A stretch of DNA of 64,000 bases from Donghicola eburneus (GTDB lineage: Bacteria; Pseudomonadota; Alphaproteobacteria; Rhodobacterales; Rhodobacteraceae). Below are positions 1-8,040 of the stretch, piece by piece; position 1 is the first letter of the stretch; each line of letters opens with the position of its first letter. The notes beneath the pieces are model-generated. The model saw only the letters and a program-made list of their open reading frames with translations, did no database searches and was not told where the DNA came from. The stretch is taken from the NCBI RefSeq assembly GCF_900115865.1, contig NZ_FOXY01000003.1, positions 62,001-126,000 on the forward strand, read 5' to 3'. The translations under genes and the position numbers were made by a program.

Positions 1-94
1 CGGCGGGGTGGATCAACGACTGCACGCTCGGGCGTTCGGTCAAACGAACGAACGGGCTTGGCTGTCAAGCTCAACTAAGTGGAGTAACAGGCCT

Positions 95-724
95 ATGATC
101 GCTGAAGTTTCCGGGTCAAAACGCATCCTGATGATCGATGATCATCAACTTATCCTTGATGTGCTGATGCGCTATTTCAATGCGGCGCTCGATGCACAGG
201 TCGACACCGCACCCGATCTGGACGCGGCGCTGGACCTGATTGACGAGCACGACTATGACCTGATCCTGCTGGACTACAATTTGCCAGGCATCTCTGGCCT
301 GAGCGGTCTGTCGCAGGTTCTGGAGCGTTCGAACAACACACCCACCGCGCTGATCTCTTCGGACCTGCCCCGCGAGGCAATTTACGATGCGATGGCGATG
401 GGTGCCAAAGGCTACATCCCAAAAACCAGCCGCGCCGAAGCGTTCGCCAACGCGATCCGGTTCCTGCTGATGGGCGAAACTTTCCTGCCCGCCGAGTTTT
501 TTACCCGCAAGGCAGAGCCCAAGAAACCCCGCATCGAAAACCTGTCCTCGCGTGAGAGCGACGTTCTCTTGCTGGTCGCAGAGGGGCGCTCGAACAAGGA
601 CGTGGCCAACGAACTGGGCTTGAGCGAAACCACCGTAAAGATGCACCTGCGCTCGATTTACTCGAAAATCGGCGTGGATAACCGCACCCAAGCGGCGCTC
701 TGGGCGAACCAGCGAAAGTTGTGA
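95..724 (+). CDS. LuxR-family (NarL/FixJ-type) response regulator
   Basis: A 209-residue two-domain transcription regulator. Residues 9-125 form a receiver domain with the acidic pair D15-D16 and a phosphoacceptor at D60 in LLDYNLP. Residues about 145-205 form a LuxR-type helix-turn-helix (LSSRESDVLLLVAEG, then SNKDVANELGLSETTVKMHL). It should bind DNA when phosphorylated by a histidine kinase that is not visible here. The start at 95 is chosen because GGAG lies ten bases upstream; an in-frame start at 8 would add 29 residues that do not look like a receiver domain. The target genes cannot be told from the sequence. Confidence 0.85.
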   Translation: MIAEVSGSKRILMIDDHQLILDVLMRYFNAALDAQVDTAPDLDAALDLIDEHDYDLILLDYNLPGISGLSGLSQVLERSNNTPTALISSDLPREAIYDAMAMGAKGYIPKTSRAEAFANAIRFLLMGETFLPAEFFTRKAEPKKPRIENLSSRESDVLLLVAEGRSNKDVANELGLSETTVKMHLRSIYSKIGVDNRTQAALWANQRKL

Positions 725-793
725 TCCAGTCGGCCTTGCGGTCACCGCGCGGCACGCTAGGCTGCGCGGCAACACCGCAGTCAGGAGGCCGCA

Positions 794-2176
794 ATGACAT
801 TGCAATTCGCGCAACAGTCCCCCGATGCTCTGCCACTTCATGTGGTCGGATCGGATGATCTGGATAGCTTTATCGAGACATTGACGCCCGCCCATGCCGC
901 ATGGGTTCGGGCGTCTGTTTTTTCTGGCGCGATCGGTCAGTCTTTGGTCCTGCCCGGCGAAGATGGCGCGCCCGCCGCTGCGTTGATCGGCTATGGGACA
1001 GAGACCGCGCGGGCGCGGGCCCGTTTCGTTTTGGCCGCAGCTGTGCCGTCTTTGCCAGCATTGACCTTTGCGCTCGCGGGGGGCGTTCCAGCAGACAAGC
1101 TAGAGCAGGAATGTCTGGGCTGGTTGCTGACGGCATATCGTTTTGACCGCTACAAATCGCAGGCTCCCGATGGCGCAGCGTTGGTCGCGCCCGAAGGTGT
1201 CGACGAAACCCGCGTCGAAATTCTGGCCAATGCCGAAGCCCTGACCCGCACCCTGATCAATACGCCAGCCGCGGATATGGGCCCCGCAGAGTTGGAGGCA
1301 TCTGCGCGCGGGTTGGCAGATGCGCACGGAGCCTCGATCGACGTGACGGTTGGCGACGCGCTGCTGGAACAGAACTTTCCGATGATCCACGCGGTAGGCC
1401 GCGCCGCAGAGCAAGAGCCCCGCTTGATCGAAATGCGCTGGGGTGACGAAGGGCCAACGCTGACGCTGGTCGGTAAAGGCGTTTGCTTTGACACTGGCGG
1501 TCTGAACCTAAAGCCTGGCGGCTCTATGGGGCTGATGAAAAAGGATATGGGCGGCTCGGCCACTGTGCTGGGGCTGGCTCAGATCATCATGGCGTCCGGT
1601 TGGAAAGTCCGCCTGCGCGTTCTGATCCCTGCGGTGGAAAACAACGTGTCCGGCAACAGCTTCCGCCCCGGCGATATCCTGACCGCGCGCAACGGCCTGA
1701 CGGTCGAAATCAACAATACAGACGCCGAGGGGCGTCTGGTGCTGGCCGATGCGCTGGCCTACGGGGCTGAGGAAAACCCTGATCTGATGCTGACGATGGC
1801 GACCCTGACAGGCGCGGCACGCGTGGCCGTTGGGCCTGATATTGCCCCGTTCTACACTGATGACGCCGCATTGGCGCAGGCCCTCATCTCCGCTGGTCCG
1901 CAGATGGCAGACCCCGTTTGGCAGATGCCCTTCCATGCGCCTTATGAGGCGATGATCGAGCCTGGTATCGCCGATCTGGATAATGCGCCTTCGGGCGGGT
2001 TCGCCGGATCAATCACCGCTGCACTGTTCCTCCGCCGCTTCGCAGGCGATGGACGCTACGCCCACTTCGACATCTATGGCTGGACACCTGTACCGCAACC
2101 TGCGCGGCCCAAGGGCGGCGTCCAACAGGGCGCGCGCGCCTTGTCTATGGCCTTGCCGCAGGTGCTGGGGCTGTGA
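794..2176 (+). CDS. Leucyl aminopeptidase family (M17) metallopeptidase
   Basis: A 460-residue cytosolic aminopeptidase that should remove N-terminal residues from peptides using two divalent metal ions. The C-terminal catalytic half carries the family signature NTDAEGRL (about residues 310-317) and the upstream metal and lysine region VGKGVCFDTGGLNLKPGG. The N-terminal half is the weakly conserved M17 domain. AGGAGG lies six bases before the ATG. The stop codon overlaps the GTG start of the next gene by four bases, so the two peptidases are translationally coupled. At 460 residues it is closer to the short alphaproteobacterial M17 form than to E. coli PepA (about 500). Confidence 0.93.
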   Translation: MTLQFAQQSPDALPLHVVGSDDLDSFIETLTPAHAAWVRASVFSGAIGQSLVLPGEDGAPAAALIGYGTETARARARFVLAAAVPSLPALTFALAGGVPADKLEQECLGWLLTAYRFDRYKSQAPDGAALVAPEGVDETRVEILANAEALTRTLINTPAADMGPAELEASARGLADAHGASIDVTVGDALLEQNFPMIHAVGRAAEQEPRLIEMRWGDEGPTLTLVGKGVCFDTGGLNLKPGGSMGLMKKDMGGSATVLGLAQIIMASGWKVRLRVLIPAVENNVSGNSFRPGDILTARNGLTVEINNTDAEGRLVLADALAYGAEENPDLMLTMATLTGAARVAVGPDIAPFYTDDAALAQALISAGPQMADPVWQMPFHAPYEAMIEPGIADLDNAPSGGFAGSITAALFLRRFAGDGRYAHFDIYGWTPVPQPARPKGGVQQGARALSMALPQVLGL

Positions 2177-3015
2177 CCGATCGTCGACGCACCCCCGCCA
2201 ATGGCCGCGTGGCACTGACCCATCTTCAAGGGATCGTTCAAGCCGAGCGCTTCGTTGATGGCACGGCTATGCAGATCGTAACCCCTGTTGCTGACGTTTG
2301 CTCTGCACCCGAGGGGCCTCGGGATCGGCAAGTGCTCTATGGGGCAGAAGTTCTAGTGATAGAGCCGCGGGACGGCTGGTCCTTTGTTCAGGCCAAGGAA
2401 GATGACTACGTGGGCTATGTCCGTAGTGATGCACTTGGGCCTCTGAGCGCCCATAATCAGGTCGTGAGTGTTCCTGCGACCCACGTTTATCCGCGTGCCG
2501 ACCTGAAATCGCGCGAAATCATGGGACTGTCCCACGGCAGCCATCTGCGCATTGTCGGGGCCGAGGGCGATTTCTACGAGACCGTCGAGGGTTGGTTCGT
2601 GCCGCGCCAGCATCTGCGCGCGTTCAATGCGCCTATGCGCGATCCGGCGACGATTGCGCAGCTGTATTTTGGCGTTCCGTATCTGTGGGGCGGCAACAGC
2701 ATCTGGGGCATCGACTGTTCGGGGCTGATCCAAGCGGCGTGCCGCGCTTGCGGGATCGACTGTCCGGGCGATAGCGATATGCAGGCTCTAGAACTCGGCG
2801 ACGCGCTGCCGCAGGGGAGTGACTTGCAGCGGGGCGATCTGGTCTTTTGGAAGGGCCACGTGGCAATGATGGTGGATGAGCAGGTTCTTATCCATGCCAA
2901 CGCACACACGATGTCTGTGGCCTACGAGCCGCTGGATGCCGCGATTTTCCGGATCGGCGCAGCGGGGGACGGTCCCGTCACCGCGATGCGCAGGATCACT
3001 CGACCGACCGGATAA
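2173..3015 (+). CDS. NlpC/P60 family cell-wall peptidase with SH3-type domain
   Basis: A 280-residue cysteine peptidase of the NlpC/P60 fold, which normally cuts gamma-D-glutamyl-diaminopimelate bonds in peptidoglycan stem peptides. Catalytic Cys182 lies in WGIDCSGLIQ and the likely catalytic His229 in KGHVAMM. The first 150 residues look like bacterial SH3-type repeats (GDFYETVEGWFVPRQHL). No signal peptide is visible, so it may act on recycled muropeptides in the cytoplasm or leave by another route. The GTG start overlaps the TGA of the aminopeptidase (GTGA), giving a two-gene unit for peptide breakdown. It ends 20 bases inside the convergent DUF2794 gene. Confidence 0.9.
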   Translation: MTDRRRTPANGRVALTHLQGIVQAERFVDGTAMQIVTPVADVCSAPEGPRDRQVLYGAEVLVIEPRDGWSFVQAKEDDYVGYVRSDALGPLSAHNQVVSVPATHVYPRADLKSREIMGLSHGSHLRIVGAEGDFYETVEGWFVPRQHLRAFNAPMRDPATIAQLYFGVPYLWGGNSIWGIDCSGLIQAACRACGIDCPGDSDMQALELGDALPQGSDLQRGDLVFWKGHVAMMVDEQVLIHANAHTMSVAYEPLDAAIFRIGAAGDGPVTAMRRITRPTG

Positions 3016-3334
3016 GTTTGCGTTCCAGCACTCTGAGCACCGTGCGCAGATCCTGACCACGTTTCAGGATCTGCCCGTCGATCCCGATCACAGCATACAT
3101 GCCTTGGCGATTTCTCAGTTTGGGACGTTTTTCGATACGATAGATCGGGTTTTCCGCTGTCCTGCGAAAGACAGAAAACACGGCGACATCGCGCAGCATC
3201 GACAGACCATAGTCGCGCCATTCACCGGCAGCCACCATGCGCCCGTACAGGGAAAGAATCACTGATAACTCGTGGCGGTCGAACGCGACGCGATCCATCC
3301 CGCTGCTTAGGTGAGGGGGCGTTTGTATATTCAT
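2996..3334 (-). CDS. DUF2794 family protein
   Basis: A 112-residue soluble protein that resembles the alphaproteobacterial DUF2794 family, whose function is unknown. The recognisable core is RVAFDRHELSVILSLYGRMVAAGEWRDYG and then a beta-rich half with RPKLRNRQGMYAVI. The start at 3334 (MNIQTPPH) is preferred over an upstream in-frame ATG at 3424, because GAGAG lies just before it and the extra 30 residues are not family-like. The gene is convergent with the NlpC/P60 gene and overlaps its end by 20 bases. Confidence 0.8.
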   Translation of the reverse strand: MNIQTPPHLSSGMDRVAFDRHELSVILSLYGRMVAAGEWRDYGLSMLRDVAVFSVFRRTAENPIYRIEKRPKLRNRQGMYAVIGIDGQILKRGQDLRTVLRVLERKLIRSVE

Positions 3335-3460
3335 TCTCTCAGACTTGCGCTTCGATCTTCGTAAATCAAGCAAATCGGAGTGTTTCGCCCTGAAAATGCC
3401 CTGATCCCGCCAAGCGGTTTCCACAAGCCATGGGCAATCTTGGTCCTAGCGATGCGCTAA

Positions 3461-3506
3461 CCCGGTGCGGTGGTCCCTAGCCCCCACGAAGGTCCGTTGC
3501 ACCGGG
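3461..3506 (+). other. Structured intergenic region (hairpin)
   Basis: The 182-base gap between the DUF2794 start and the I78-type gene end holds a perfect 8-bp stem, CCCGGTGC at 3461-3468 pairing with GCACCGGG at 3499-3506. The 30-base interior can form a further short stem (GTGG 3470-3473 with CCAC 3484-3487). GGTCC occurs four times between 3440 and 3510. There is a short TTTT run at 3515 on the + side. It could be a weak terminator, a small RNA or an uncharacterised element; it does not show the SRP RNA or tRNA signature. Confidence 0.4.
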
Positions 3507-3516
3507 GTCCTCGCTT

Positions 3517-3825
3517 TTACTGACAGTACAGGTTCACGACGGTCCCGTTTGCATCGACAAAGATGTTCAGACGCTCGGGGCGGTAATCTTCGGTGTAAAT
3601 GTCATTCACACCCAGAACGCGCACAGGGCCATCGTAGCTTGCAGCGTCAAACTCGGTGATGCTGTGACCCAACAGATGCTGCAGCTTTTCCGAACCGCAG
3701 GTGTCGGCGATGGCATTCGTCTCTTCCCACGGAGTGCTGACGCCCACGATCTCTTCGGCGACGTCCTTGGTTTGGGCGCAGGAGCTAAGAAAAGCGGCTG
3801 CGATCAAAATGGCTACGGTTCTCAT
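3517..3825 (-). CDS. Putative lipoprotein, peptidase inhibitor I78 family
   Basis: A 102-residue predicted lipoprotein. The start at 3825 is preceded by GGAG and opens a lipoprotein signal peptide (MRTVAILIAAAFLSSCAQ, with lipobox LSSC). The mature part ends with the I78-type pattern: an early CGSEKLQHLLG, then VRVLGVNDIYTEDYRPERLNIFVD and a final VVNLYC with a terminal cysteine region. Family members resemble small serine-peptidase inhibitors; in this group many are uncharacterised. It probably sits in a membrane on the periplasmic side. An in-frame ATG at 3927 would destroy the signal peptide. Confidence 0.75.
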   Translation of the reverse strand: MRTVAILIAAAFLSSCAQTKDVAEEIVGVSTPWEETNAIADTCGSEKLQHLLGHSITEFDAASYDGPVRVLGVNDIYTEDYRPERLNIFVDANGTVVNLYCQ

Positions 3826-4009
3826 CAGTTCGTCTCCAGTCTGTGGGCGCTCGTGGCAGCGGCACCCTTGCAGAACATTAATCAAGCTTTTGCCAATTTG
3901 AGAAGCAAAACTGACAGGAATTGTCACCTGAATGCCCGTGGGGTAATCACTTGATTGCCTTCTGGATGATCAGATGGTCAGGAAAACACTCCACTCAGGA
4001 GCTTCGCCG

Positions 4010-4495
4010 ATGCTGATCCGCCCCGCGACATCCCAAGACGCCGACGCGATCTGGGCCATGCTGGAGCCCGTTTTCCGCGCCGGAGAGACTTATGCGATCC
4101 CGCCGGACATCTCGCGTGATGATGCGGTGGCATATTGGATGGGCGGCACGCACCGGGCTTGGGTGGCGGAGGCTGACATAGGGGTGATCGGTACAGCATA
4201 TCTCTGCCCCAACCATCAGGGTAATGCGGACCACATCTGTAACGCAGGCTTTGTAACGGCTCCTGCGGCGCGAGGGCGTGGCGTGGCCCAAGGGCTGCTC
4301 AATCACGTGCTGGCAGAGGCGCGGGTCGCCGGTTTCGGCGCGATGCAGTTCAACTTTGTGGTCGCGACCAACACTGGGGCGATTGCTCTTTGGCAGCGCA
4401 ATGGATTCGAGATCGTCGGCACCTTGACTCGCGCATTCCGGCATCCCTCTGCGGGTCTGGTGGATGCGCACATCATGTATCAGCTACTTTCATAG
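4010..4495 (+). CDS. GNAT family N-acetyltransferase
   Basis: A 161-residue acyl-CoA-dependent acetyltransferase. The fold is indicated by LIRPATSQDADAIWAM at the N-terminus, the acetyl-CoA pyrophosphate loop APAARGRGVAQGLL (motif A, Q/RxxGxG/A type) and the C-terminal ALWQRNGFEIVGTL. The substrate cannot be told; some similar enzymes act on amino acids or small amines. AGGAG lies eight bases before the ATG at 4010, which decides against the in-frame ATG at 3974. Confidence 0.85.
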   Translation: MLIRPATSQDADAIWAMLEPVFRAGETYAIPPDISRDDAVAYWMGGTHRAWVAEADIGVIGTAYLCPNHQGNADHICNAGFVTAPAARGRGVAQGLLNHVLAEARVAGFGAMQFNFVVATNTGAIALWQRNGFEIVGTLTRAFRHPSAGLVDAHIMYQLLS

Positions 4496-4599
4496 GCAAA
4501 AGCGAGCCGTTCGGGCGGTGTTGCGTCATTGTGCACTTGATTGGAGCGGGTACAGGACACAGCATCAAAGGATAGCCGCATTTTCAGAAAGCTTTTGCC

Positions 4600-5229
4600 A
4601 TGCCCGATTTCGATTTGATCCTTTTTGATATGGATGACGTTCTGTGCCACTCGGATCGCAAGTACCGTGCGGCCCACTTGGCCAAGCTGACGAATACCTC
4701 GCCGGACCGTGTTTGGGCCGCGATTTGGGGGTCTGGCATTGATGCGGCGGCGGATGCGGGAATAATCAGCACCTCAACCTATCTACGCGAAGTGGCCTTG
4801 CAGCTAGGTGCCCCTTTTTCGGCGGAACAATGGCTCGAGGCGCGCAAGGCCTCAATGACGCCGAACCCGAGCGTTCTGTCTTTGGTCGAAGAGATCAAGA
4901 AGGATTACCAGATCGCGGTACTGACCAATAACTCGGAACTAGTCGGCGATAATATTGACTACCTGTTCCCAGAGTTGCGGCCTCTGTTTGGTGATCTGAT
5001 TTTCCCGTCTTCGAAATTCGGCGCGGCCAAGCCCGATAAGGCGTGCTTCTTGAATTGCATGTCGCTGCTAGGCGTGGCGCCCCAAAAGGGATTTTTTGTG
5101 GACGACAAGGCAGAGAACGTCGCTGGAGCCGAACGCGCGGGAATGCGCGGTCATGTCTTCACCGGCCACGAGGGCCTGCAAGAGCGTCTGCAAACCGAAG
5201 GCATTCTAGAGGCTGTTCAGGTCCCGTAA
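4600..5229 (+). CDS. HAD superfamily hydrolase (subfamily IA)
   Basis: A 209-residue phosphatase-like protein of the haloacid dehalogenase superfamily. Motif I is FDMDDVLCHSD with the nucleophile and acid/base aspartates; motif II is VLTNNSE; motif III/IV is KFGAAKPDKACF and FFVDDKAENVAGAERAG. The substrate is likely a small phosphorylated metabolite and cannot be told from sequence. The 3' end overlaps the convergent TetR gene by 13 bases. Another HAD protein of the same subfamily is encoded at 9324-9944. Confidence 0.88.
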   Translation: MPDFDLILFDMDDVLCHSDRKYRAAHLAKLTNTSPDRVWAAIWGSGIDAAADAGIISTSTYLREVALQLGAPFSAEQWLEARKASMTPNPSVLSLVEEIKKDYQIAVLTNNSELVGDNIDYLFPELRPLFGDLIFPSSKFGAAKPDKACFLNCMSLLGVAPQKGFFVDDKAENVAGAERAGMRGHVFTGHEGLQERLQTEGILEAVQVP

Positions 5230-5831
5230 CGAGCGATAAACATGTCGACGGCGCCTTCAATCACGCGCTGCCTTTCCTCGGGCGTGATCTCGGTGCGTAG
5301 ACCCAAAATCATTTGCAGCCACATATCTGATTTGCACATCTCGGCGAATTGGAAGCTGGCGAGCCGCTTGTCTGGAATGGATAACTCGCCCAAGGCCTCT
5401 GCCTGTTCGAAATACTCGGACAGGCGCGCAACCATCACCTCGGGGCCAGAGGAAAAGAAAGCTTCGCCCAACTCGGGAAAGCGGACGGACTCCGCGACGC
5501 AGATTCGGTACATCTGCAAGCCCATCTGGCTCGTGGTGAAATTCATGATCCGCTCTGCCACATAGGTCATGACCTTGCGGGCACCGGCATCCGCCGTGAT
5601 CTCGACAGAAGTTTGATCTGCCTGTTCGGCGCATTCACAGCGGGCAACCTCCCTGAAAAGCAGGCGCTTGTCAGGGAAGTAGCTGTAGAGCGTAGCCTTG
5701 GAGACACCTGCGGCTTGCGCGATATCGTCGACGCTCGCCCCTTCGAACCCGTCGCGCATAAAGATTTGTCGGGCCCCTTCGAGCACCTGATCAAATTTGC
5801 GGCCTCTGCGGACTTCGGTGGCGACAGTCAT
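5217..5831 (-). CDS. TetR/AcrR family transcriptional regulator
   Basis: A 204-residue repressor-type regulator. Residues about 10-55 form the TetR helix-turn-helix (GASVDDIAQAAGVSKATLYSYF). The rest is the helical ligand-binding and dimer domain typical of AcrR-like proteins, including a C-terminal region common in alphaproteobacterial members. The start at 5831 has GGAGG five bases upstream; the ATG at 5843 has none. A perfect palindrome lies in the spacer of the apparent promoter, suggesting autoregulation. The neighbouring genes are not obvious efflux genes, so the regulated target is unclear. Confidence 0.88.
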   Translation of the reverse strand: MTVATEVRRGRKFDQVLEGARQIFMRDGFEGASVDDIAQAAGVSKATLYSYFPDKRLLFREVARCECAEQADQTSVEITADAGARKVMTYVAERIMNFTTSQMGLQMYRICVAESVRFPELGEAFFSSGPEVMVARLSEYFEQAEALGELSIPDKRLASFQFAEMCKSDMWLQMILGLRTEITPEERQRVIEGAVDMFIARYGT

Positions 5832-5854
5832 GTAGACCTCCAAGCTAGGCGATC

Positions 5855-5883
5855 ACAGTAAACCGCACGGTTCAGTTCAGCAA
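5855..5883 (-). promoter_or_regulatory. tetR promoter with palindromic operator
   Basis: On the minus strand TTGCTG (5883-5878) and TACTGT (5860-5855) are spaced by 17 bases, a plausible -35/-10 pair for the TetR gene. The spacer contains the perfect 12-base palindrome AACCGCACGGTT at 5861-5872, of the ACCGnnCGGT kind often bound by TetR proteins. A bound dimer would sit between the two promoter boxes and block RNA polymerase. The operator role is inferred. Confidence 0.6.
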
Positions 5884-5980
5884 GAAGTCCGGTGCCTTTG
5901 TGGGCGCACACACGTGTTTGTGGAAACGGCGAAGCGGTGCGCGCAATTGGCGCTTGAATGCGAAAATGGAGATGTATAAA

Positions 5981-5997
5981 TTTAGAATAATTCTAAA
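5981..5997. promoter_or_regulatory. Irr box (iron control element) upstream of mbfA
   Basis: TTTAGAATAATTCTAAA is a perfect 8-bp inverted repeat around a single A. It closely matches the alphaproteobacterial iron control element bound by Irr, as reported upstream of mbfA in related bacteria. It ends 16 bases before the mbfA start and overlaps the likely -10 region (TATAAATT at 5975-5982), the position expected for repression by Irr under iron limitation. Confidence 0.85.
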
Positions 5998-6013
5998 ATT
6001 ATGAGGCATCGAT

Positions 6014-6988
6014 ATGCGTTTTATCACTCAGCGCCGACGTTTCTCGGATTTATCAGAGCAAGAGGTTCTGGCTCTGGCCATCTCGTCCGAAGAGGATGAT
6101 GCGCAGATTTACCGGACCTATGCTTCGCGCCTGCGTCATGACTATCCTGCCACGGCAGCCGTCTTTGACGGCATGGCCGAAGAAGAGGACGGCCACCGCG
6201 GGCAACTGATTACGTTGCACCGCGAGCGGTTCGGCGAAACAATCCCATTGATCCGCCGCGAGCATGTGGCGGGGTACTATGCCCGCCGCCCCATTTGGCT
6301 GGTAGAAAATCTTGGGTTGGACCGTATCCGCGAAGAGGCCGAAGGCATGGAGCGCGAGGCCGAGCGGTTCTATACTATGGCCGCGCAACGCACTTCTGAC
6401 GCAGCCACACGGGACTTGTTGGGCCGATTGGCGCAGGCGGAGGCGGGGCACCAGACCACCGCATCGGAGTTGGAAAAGGCGCATCTCAGCGGCGCAGAGA
6501 AAGAGGACGAGAACGCCTCGGCCCATCGTCAGTTCGTGCTGACCTACGTGCAGCCCGGGTTGGCGGGTTTGATGGACGGTTCCGTTAGCACGCTGGCTCC
6601 GATCTTTGCGACTGCCTTTGCGACCCAAGACACGCATACCACTTTTCTGGTCGGTTTGGCCGCAAGTGTGGGCGCGGGCATCAGCATGGGCTTTACCGAA
6701 GCGGCCTCTGACGATGGCGAGCTGTCGGGGCGTGGATCACCAGCCAAGCGCGGCTTTGCATCGGGGATCATGACGGCCGTAGGGGGGCTGGGGCACGCGC
6801 TACCCTACCTGATCCCGCATTTCTGGACTGCGACGATCACCGCGTTCTTTGTGGTGTTCATCGAGCTTTGGGCCATCGTTTGGATCCAGAACCGCTACAT
6901 GGATACGCCCTTCATGCGGGCCACATTCCAAGTCGTTCTTGGCGGGGCACTGGTCTTTGCGGCTGGTGTTTTGATCGGCGGGGGCTGA
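6014..6988 (+). CDS. mbfA: Membrane-bound ferritin MbfA (iron export)
   Basis: A 324-residue protein joining an N-terminal ferritin-like (rubrerythrin-type) di-iron domain, residues about 10-150, to a C-terminal VIT1-like membrane domain. Iron ligands are visible in the helices around SSEEDDAQIY, AEEEDGHRGQ, EGMEREAERFY and AQAEAGHQT. Three or more membrane segments follow from about residue 170. Family members are inner-membrane iron exporters that protect against iron and peroxide stress. Length and order match MbfA. The perfect Irr box immediately upstream strongly supports the assignment and predicts expression in iron-replete cells. GAGG precedes the ATG. Confidence 0.93.
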   Translation: MRFITQRRRFSDLSEQEVLALAISSEEDDAQIYRTYASRLRHDYPATAAVFDGMAEEEDGHRGQLITLHRERFGETIPLIRREHVAGYYARRPIWLVENLGLDRIREEAEGMEREAERFYTMAAQRTSDAATRDLLGRLAQAEAGHQTTASELEKAHLSGAEKEDENASAHRQFVLTYVQPGLAGLMDGSVSTLAPIFATAFATQDTHTTFLVGLAASVGAGISMGFTEAASDDGELSGRGSPAKRGFASGIMTAVGGLGHALPYLIPHFWTATITAFFVVFIELWAIVWIQNRYMDTPFMRATFQVVLGGALVFAAGVLIGGG

Positions 6989-7074
6989 TGCAGGGCTGCC
7001 GCGCCCTCCCGTATAATGGAAATTGCAGAAACGCGTCGTTGCCTTAGGCAGCGGCGCTCTCTATCGCTTTGGGT

Positions 7075-8004
7075 ATGATCGAGATTTTCTTTAGAACATT
7101 ACCCTTCTTTGCGATGATCGGCCTTGGCTACGGCGCAGCGCGTACCCGCTTTTTCAGCGAGGAAGCCACCGCAGCCATCACCAAGTTTGTGTTCTACTTT
7201 GCCCTCTCGGCCATGCTGTTCCGGTTCTCGGCAGATCTCAGCATGTCAGAGGTCTTTGACGGTCCGTTCATCCTTGCCTACCTGAGCGCGACTGGGTTGA
7301 TCTATGTGGTTGCGATGGGGTTTGCGATCTTTCGTGGCAGGCCTGTTGACGAGTCCGCCGTTGAGGCACAGTGCGCAGTGATCGGCAATACGGGCTTTCT
7401 GGGCATCCCGATGTTGACCATGCTGATGGGCCCGCAAGCCATTGGCCCTGTGATGATGGTGCTGGCCATCGACTTGATCGTGTTCTCGAGCCTGATCGTC
7501 ATTCTGATTACCGGATCGCGCGACGGACGGATGAGGCTGAGCGTGCTGAAAACCGTCGCTGTTGGCCTGATCAAGAACCCAATGATCGTCTCGATTGCCT
7601 TGGGGCTGCTTTGGTCTACGGCGTCATTGCCGACGCCCGCGCCGCTGATGGACTTTGTCTCGATCCTCGGGGCCGCGGCCACGCCCGGGGCGCTGTTTGC
7701 AATCGGGGCTTCTCTGGCCGGAAAATCAGCCGAGCGGATTGAGATCGCGGGCTGGCTGTCCTTTTGCAAGCTGATCCTGCACCCTGCCGCTGTCGCCTAT
7801 GCGGCGCTCGTGTTGTTCCACGTGGAACCGTTTGCGGCCAGTGTGATGATTGCAGCGGCGTCCTTGCCAGTGGCTGGAAACGTCTACATGTTGGCGGTGC
7901 ATTACGGGGTGGCGGCACAGCGTGTTTCGACCTCGATTTTGATTTCAACGACGCTCAGCATCGCTACAGTGTCGGCAGTGATCGCGTGGGTGTCTGTGTT
8001 CTGA
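7075..8004 (+). CDS. AEC family (auxin efflux carrier-like) transporter
   Basis: A 309-residue integral membrane protein with about ten hydrophobic segments in the 5+5 arrangement of the AEC family. Recognisable pieces are FFAMIGLGYGAAR near the N-terminus, GNTGFLGIPM in the middle and AASLPVAGNVYMLA near the C-terminus. Bacterial members carry malate, malonate and other organic anions; the substrate here is unknown. A TTG lies two codons before the ATG used here; neither start has a strong ribosome-binding site. A perfect TATAAT at 7012-7017 is the best -10 candidate, without a clear -35. A short hairpin (AGGGC/GCCCT near 6992-7007) may end the mbfA transcript. Confidence 0.85.
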   Translation: MIEIFFRTLPFFAMIGLGYGAARTRFFSEEATAAITKFVFYFALSAMLFRFSADLSMSEVFDGPFILAYLSATGLIYVVAMGFAIFRGRPVDESAVEAQCAVIGNTGFLGIPMLTMLMGPQAIGPVMMVLAIDLIVFSSLIVILITGSRDGRMRLSVLKTVAVGLIKNPMIVSIALGLLWSTASLPTPAPLMDFVSILGAAATPGALFAIGASLAGKSAERIEIAGWLSFCKLILHPAAVAYAALVLFHVEPFAASVMIAAASLPVAGNVYMLAVHYGVAAQRVSTSILISTTLSIATVSAVIAWVSVF

Positions 8005-8040
8005 CGCTACCCTAAGGGCGGAAAGAAAAAGGAAGATTTC

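Noticed and set aside
8-94. N-terminal extension of the response regulator from a start at position 8
   Set aside because: It lacks a ribosome-binding site and adds 29 residues before the receiver domain; the ATG at 95 is preceded by GGAG.
3461-3516. SRP RNA or tRNA in the gap before the I78-type gene
   Set aside because: No GGAAG/AGCAG core of SRP RNA on either strand, no cloverleaf and no CCA-type acceptor end.
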